Translations under genes and position numbers: made by a program
The notes under the pieces: generated by a model
Database searches by the model: none
What the model was told of the DNA's origin: nothing
What the model saw: only the letters and a program-made list of their open reading frames with translations
NCBI GenBank assembly: GCA_044343935.1
Contig: JBIJDU010000002.1
Coordinates: forward strand, 57,608 to 121,607
Length of the DNA: 64,000 nucleotides
Source: AcAMD-5 sp044343935
GTDB lineage: Bacteria; Actinomycetota; Actinomycetes; S36-B12; UBA5976
Direction of reading: 5' to 3'
Shown here: piece after piece, positions 62,073 to 64,000 of the stretch
How positions within the stretch are numbered: position 1 is the stretch's first letter
How the letters are laid out: each line of letters opens with the position of its first letter

Positions 62073-62432
62073 ATGGCGCTTAACGTTAAAAAAGGCGACA
62101 CCGTTCAGGTAATCAGCGGCAAAGATAAAGGCGCTACTGGCCGAGTGCTTTCAGTTGACATCAAGAAAGAACGCGTCATTGTTGAAGGTGTTAATCGAGT
62201 AAAGCGCCACACCAAAGTAGGTCAAACGAATCGTGGCGGCACCACTGGCGGTATTCAAACCAAGGAAGCACCATTGCATGTTTCTAACGTTATGGTGGTA
62301 GATCCAAAAGACAACCGCGGCACCAGAGTTGCTAAGAAGCGCGAAACAGTAACTAAGACTCGCAGCAATGGCACCACTTATGAATCAACTCGTGCCACTC
62401 GCATCGCGAGAAGATCAGGTAAGGAACTGTAA
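62073..62432 (+). CDS. rplX: 50S ribosomal protein L24
   Basis: Assembly-initiating 23S protein with a KOW motif, 119 residues. KKGDTVQVISGKDKGATGRV near the N-terminus, VEGVNRVKRHTKV and GIQTKEAPLHVSNVMVVDP follow. Two bases after rplN; its stop overlaps the rplE ATG by one base. Confidence 0.96.
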   Translation: MALNVKKGDTVQVISGKDKGATGRVLSVDIKKERVIVEGVNRVKRHTKVGQTNRGGTTGGIQTKEAPLHVSNVMVVDPKDNRGTRVAKKRETVTKTRSNGTTYESTRATRIARRSGKEL

Positions 62433-62989
62433 TGACTACTAAAACATTACCTCGACTAAAGCAGCAGTATCGCGCCGAAATCGCACCGAGCTTGAAAGAA
62501 AAGTTCGGCTACGAAAACGTGATGCAGACACCAACTTTGACCAAGATTGTGATCAACATGGGTGTGGGAGATGCGGCACGCGATAGCAAGATGATTGAAG
62601 GTGCGATTCGCGACCTAACTGCAATATCCGGCCAGAAGCCACTAGTAAATCGTGCACGCAAATCGATTGCGCAGTTCAAACTTCGTGAAGGTATGCCAAT
62701 TGGTGCGCACGTAACACTGCGTGGTGATCGGATGTGGGAATTTTTAGATCGCCTGCTGTCGGTAGCGCTGCCTCGTATTCGTGACTTCCGTGGTCTTTCG
62801 CCAAAGCAGTTTGATGGCCATGGCAATTACACCTTTGGTTTAACCGAGCAGAGCGTTTTCCATGAAATTCTGCAGGACAAGATTGATCGAGTCCGTGGCA
62901 TGGATATCACCATCGTTACTACCGCAACTACTGATGAGGAAGGCCGGGAGTTGCTTCGCAGCTTTGGCTTCCCGTTTAAAGAGGCATAA
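62432..62989 (+). CDS. rplE: 50S ribosomal protein L5
   Basis: 5S rRNA-binding central-protuberance protein, 185 residues. PTLTKIVINMGVGDAARDSK, AVR-like KSIAQFKLREGMPIGAHVTL, and FDGHGNYTFGLTEQSVFHEI are family blocks. One-base overlap with rplX. Confidence 0.97.
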   Translation: MTTKTLPRLKQQYRAEIAPSLKEKFGYENVMQTPTLTKIVINMGVGDAARDSKMIEGAIRDLTAISGQKPLVNRARKSIAQFKLREGMPIGAHVTLRGDRMWEFLDRLLSVALPRIRDFRGLSPKQFDGHGNYTFGLTEQSVFHEILQDKIDRVRGMDITIVTTATTDEEGRELLRSFGFPFKEA

Positions 62990-62992
62990 ATC

Positions 62993-63298
62993 ATGGCAAA
63001 ACTAAGCAAGATTCACCGCAACTTACAGCGCGAAGAAGTTGTTGAGCGCTATGCCAAGCGTCGCGCTGAGCTAAAAGCAATCGTGAAAAGCGAAACAGCT
63101 ACGGCTGAGCAAAAGGCAGCAGCTGTTGCGGAACTGCAGAAGCAGCCACGCAATGCCTCTGCCACTAGATTGCGAAATCGTGACACCGTGGATGGACGTC
63201 CACGTGGTTACCTCCGAAAGTTTGGTGTCTCTCGTGTTCGTTTCCGCGGGATGGCACATCGTGGTGAACTACCTGGTATCACCAAGAGCAGTTGGTAA
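62993..63298 (+). CDS. rpsN: 30S ribosomal protein S14, long zinc-free form
   Basis: 16S-binding head protein of 101 residues. It has the long form with LRNRDTVDGRPRGYLRKFGVSRVRFR and no CxxC pairs; the protein contains no cysteine at all. Actinobacteria commonly carry the 61-residue zinc-binding form (type Z) at this place in the spc operon and keep the long form elsewhere as a zinc-sparing copy. Here the long form occupies the main operon position, three bases after rplE. Confidence 0.95.
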   Translation: MAKLSKIHRNLQREEVVERYAKRRAELKAIVKSETATAEQKAAAVAELQKQPRNASATRLRNRDTVDGRPRGYLRKFGVSRVRFRGMAHRGELPGITKSSW

Positions 63299-63363
63299 AT
63301 AACTTTGTTGTAGGTCTGATTGAAATTCAATCGGATACCGCAGCAGGAAAGAGATAACCGGCC

Positions 63364-63762
63364 ATGACCATGACCGATCCAATCGCCGACATGTTGTCGC
63401 GAGTGCGAAATGCTAACTCCGCACATCACGATACGTTGTCGATGCCGCACTCCAAAATGAAGGAGGGGTTGGCACAGATTCTGTTGAATGAAGGTTATAT
63501 CGCAGGCTTCAAGACGGAAGATGCTGAAGTTGGTAAAACCCTAACAATCGATCTGAAATACGGACCTAATCGCGAGCGATCCATTGCAGGCGTTCGTCGC
63601 ATTAGCAAGCCAGGTTTGCGGGTATATGCCAAATCAACTGAACTACCAAAAGTTCTAGGTGGCTTAGGTATTGCCATCATCTCAACCTCATCTGGCTTGC
63701 TTACAGATAAGCAGGCAGCAAAGAAAGGCGTAGGCGGAGAAGTTCTTGCCTACGTCTGGTAA
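63364..63762 (+). CDS. rpsH: 30S ribosomal protein S8
   Basis: Central-domain 16S protein, 132 residues; represses the spc operon in E. coli. MTMTDPIADMLSRVRNANSA start, KPGLRVYAKSTELPKVLGGL and the C-terminal GIAIISTSSGLLTDKQAAK. ATG 63364 fits actinobacterial homologues; ATG 63370 is the alternative. It is separated from rpsN by 65 bases, the widest gap in this operon, with no hairpin I can identify. Confidence 0.96.
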   Translation: MTMTDPIADMLSRVRNANSAHHDTLSMPHSKMKEGLAQILLNEGYIAGFKTEDAEVGKTLTIDLKYGPNRERSIAGVRRISKPGLRVYAKSTELPKVLGGLGIAIISTSSGLLTDKQAAKKGVGGEVLAYVW

Positions 63763-63774
63763 GCGGGGTATGCG

Positions 63775-64000
63775 ATGAGTCGTATTGGTAAAAATCCAGT
63801 AATTGTTCCAACCGGCGTTACAGTCACTATTGCAGGTGATTTAGTAACTGTTGCTGGACCAAAAGGCACGCTTAGCCACACCGTTGCCGCACCAATCACG
63901 GTTGCGAAAAATGATGATGGCTCAATTGCGGTAAAGCGACCAAATGACGAGCGAGTAGCTAAGTCACTTCATGGGTTAACTCGTACCTTGATTGCCAACA
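63775..64000 (+). CDS. rplF: 50S ribosomal protein L6 (3' truncated by window)
   Basis: First 75 codons of L6, starting MSRIGKNPVIVPTGVTVTIA at ATG 63775 and containing VTVAGPKGTLSHTV and the KRPNDERVAKSLHGLTRTL end of the first alpha/beta domain. RBS AAGCGGGG lies upstream. The rest of the gene is beyond the window. Confidence 0.96.
   Translation, partial: MSRIGKNPVIVPTGVTVTIAGDLVTVAGPKGTLSHTVAAPITVAKNDDGSIAVKRPNDERVAKSLHGLTRTLIAN

Overview
The window looks like a chromosomal segment of a low-to-mid GC, gene-dense actinobacterium. Lines of evidence: the order rpmG, a MaoC-like dehydratase pair, murB, tRNA-Trp, secE, nusG, rplK, rplA; NusG with a long acidic N-terminal extension; rpoB with a TTG start; menaquinone genes next to a 14-gene nuo operon; and frequent GTG/TTG starts. 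The modest GC, very short spacers and many ATGA/GTGA overlaps suggest a streamlined lineage such as the freshwater planktonic actinobacteria, but that placement is inference. No mobile element, prophage or CRISPR array was seen.

Layout. (1) 1-3.3 kb: menaquinone synthesis, with menD (5' end outside the window), menF and the methyltransferase menG. (2) 3.4-18.5 kb: complete nuoA-N, encoding proton-pumping NADH:menaquinone oxidoreductase, followed with a one-base overlap by a polyprenyl diphosphate synthase that probably makes the menaquinone side chain. These regions together supply the quinone and the enzyme that reduces it. (3) 19.5-28.4 kb: an accessory carbohydrate island. It has an enolase-superfamily acid-sugar dehydratase, an aldose-epimerase-like protein, an SMP-30 lactonase, an SDR dehydrogenase and a sugar ABC transporter (binding lipoprotein, double ATPase and two permeases, one of them divergent). 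The set fits non-phosphorylative oxidation of an imported aldose: dehydrogenase to lactone, lactonase to acid, dehydratase to 2-keto-3-deoxy acid. An ATCGATYTC motif recurs in its control regions. (4) 28.4-36.5 kb: rarD-like permease, tRNA-Tyr, a secreted TAP-type hydrolase, tRNA-Thr, tRNA-Met, rpmG, the MaoC pair, a degenerate glycosyltransferase, a lipoprotein, murB, an aspartate aminotransferase and tRNA-Trp. (5) 36.5-51.7 kb: secE-nusG-rplK-rplA, then a 1251-residue secreted subtilisin-like protease inserted before rplJ-rplL-rpoB-rpoC. (6) 51.7-64 kb: the str, S10 and spc ribosomal operons from rpsL to rplF, which is cut by the window end.

The most unusual items are the sugar-oxidation island with its shared motif and extra permease, the multidomain protease inside the ribosomal/RNA-polymerase cluster with a duplicated C-terminal module, the long cysteine-free S14 in the spc operon, and structured leaders before rplJ (with an attenuator-like terminator) and rpsL (three hairpins).
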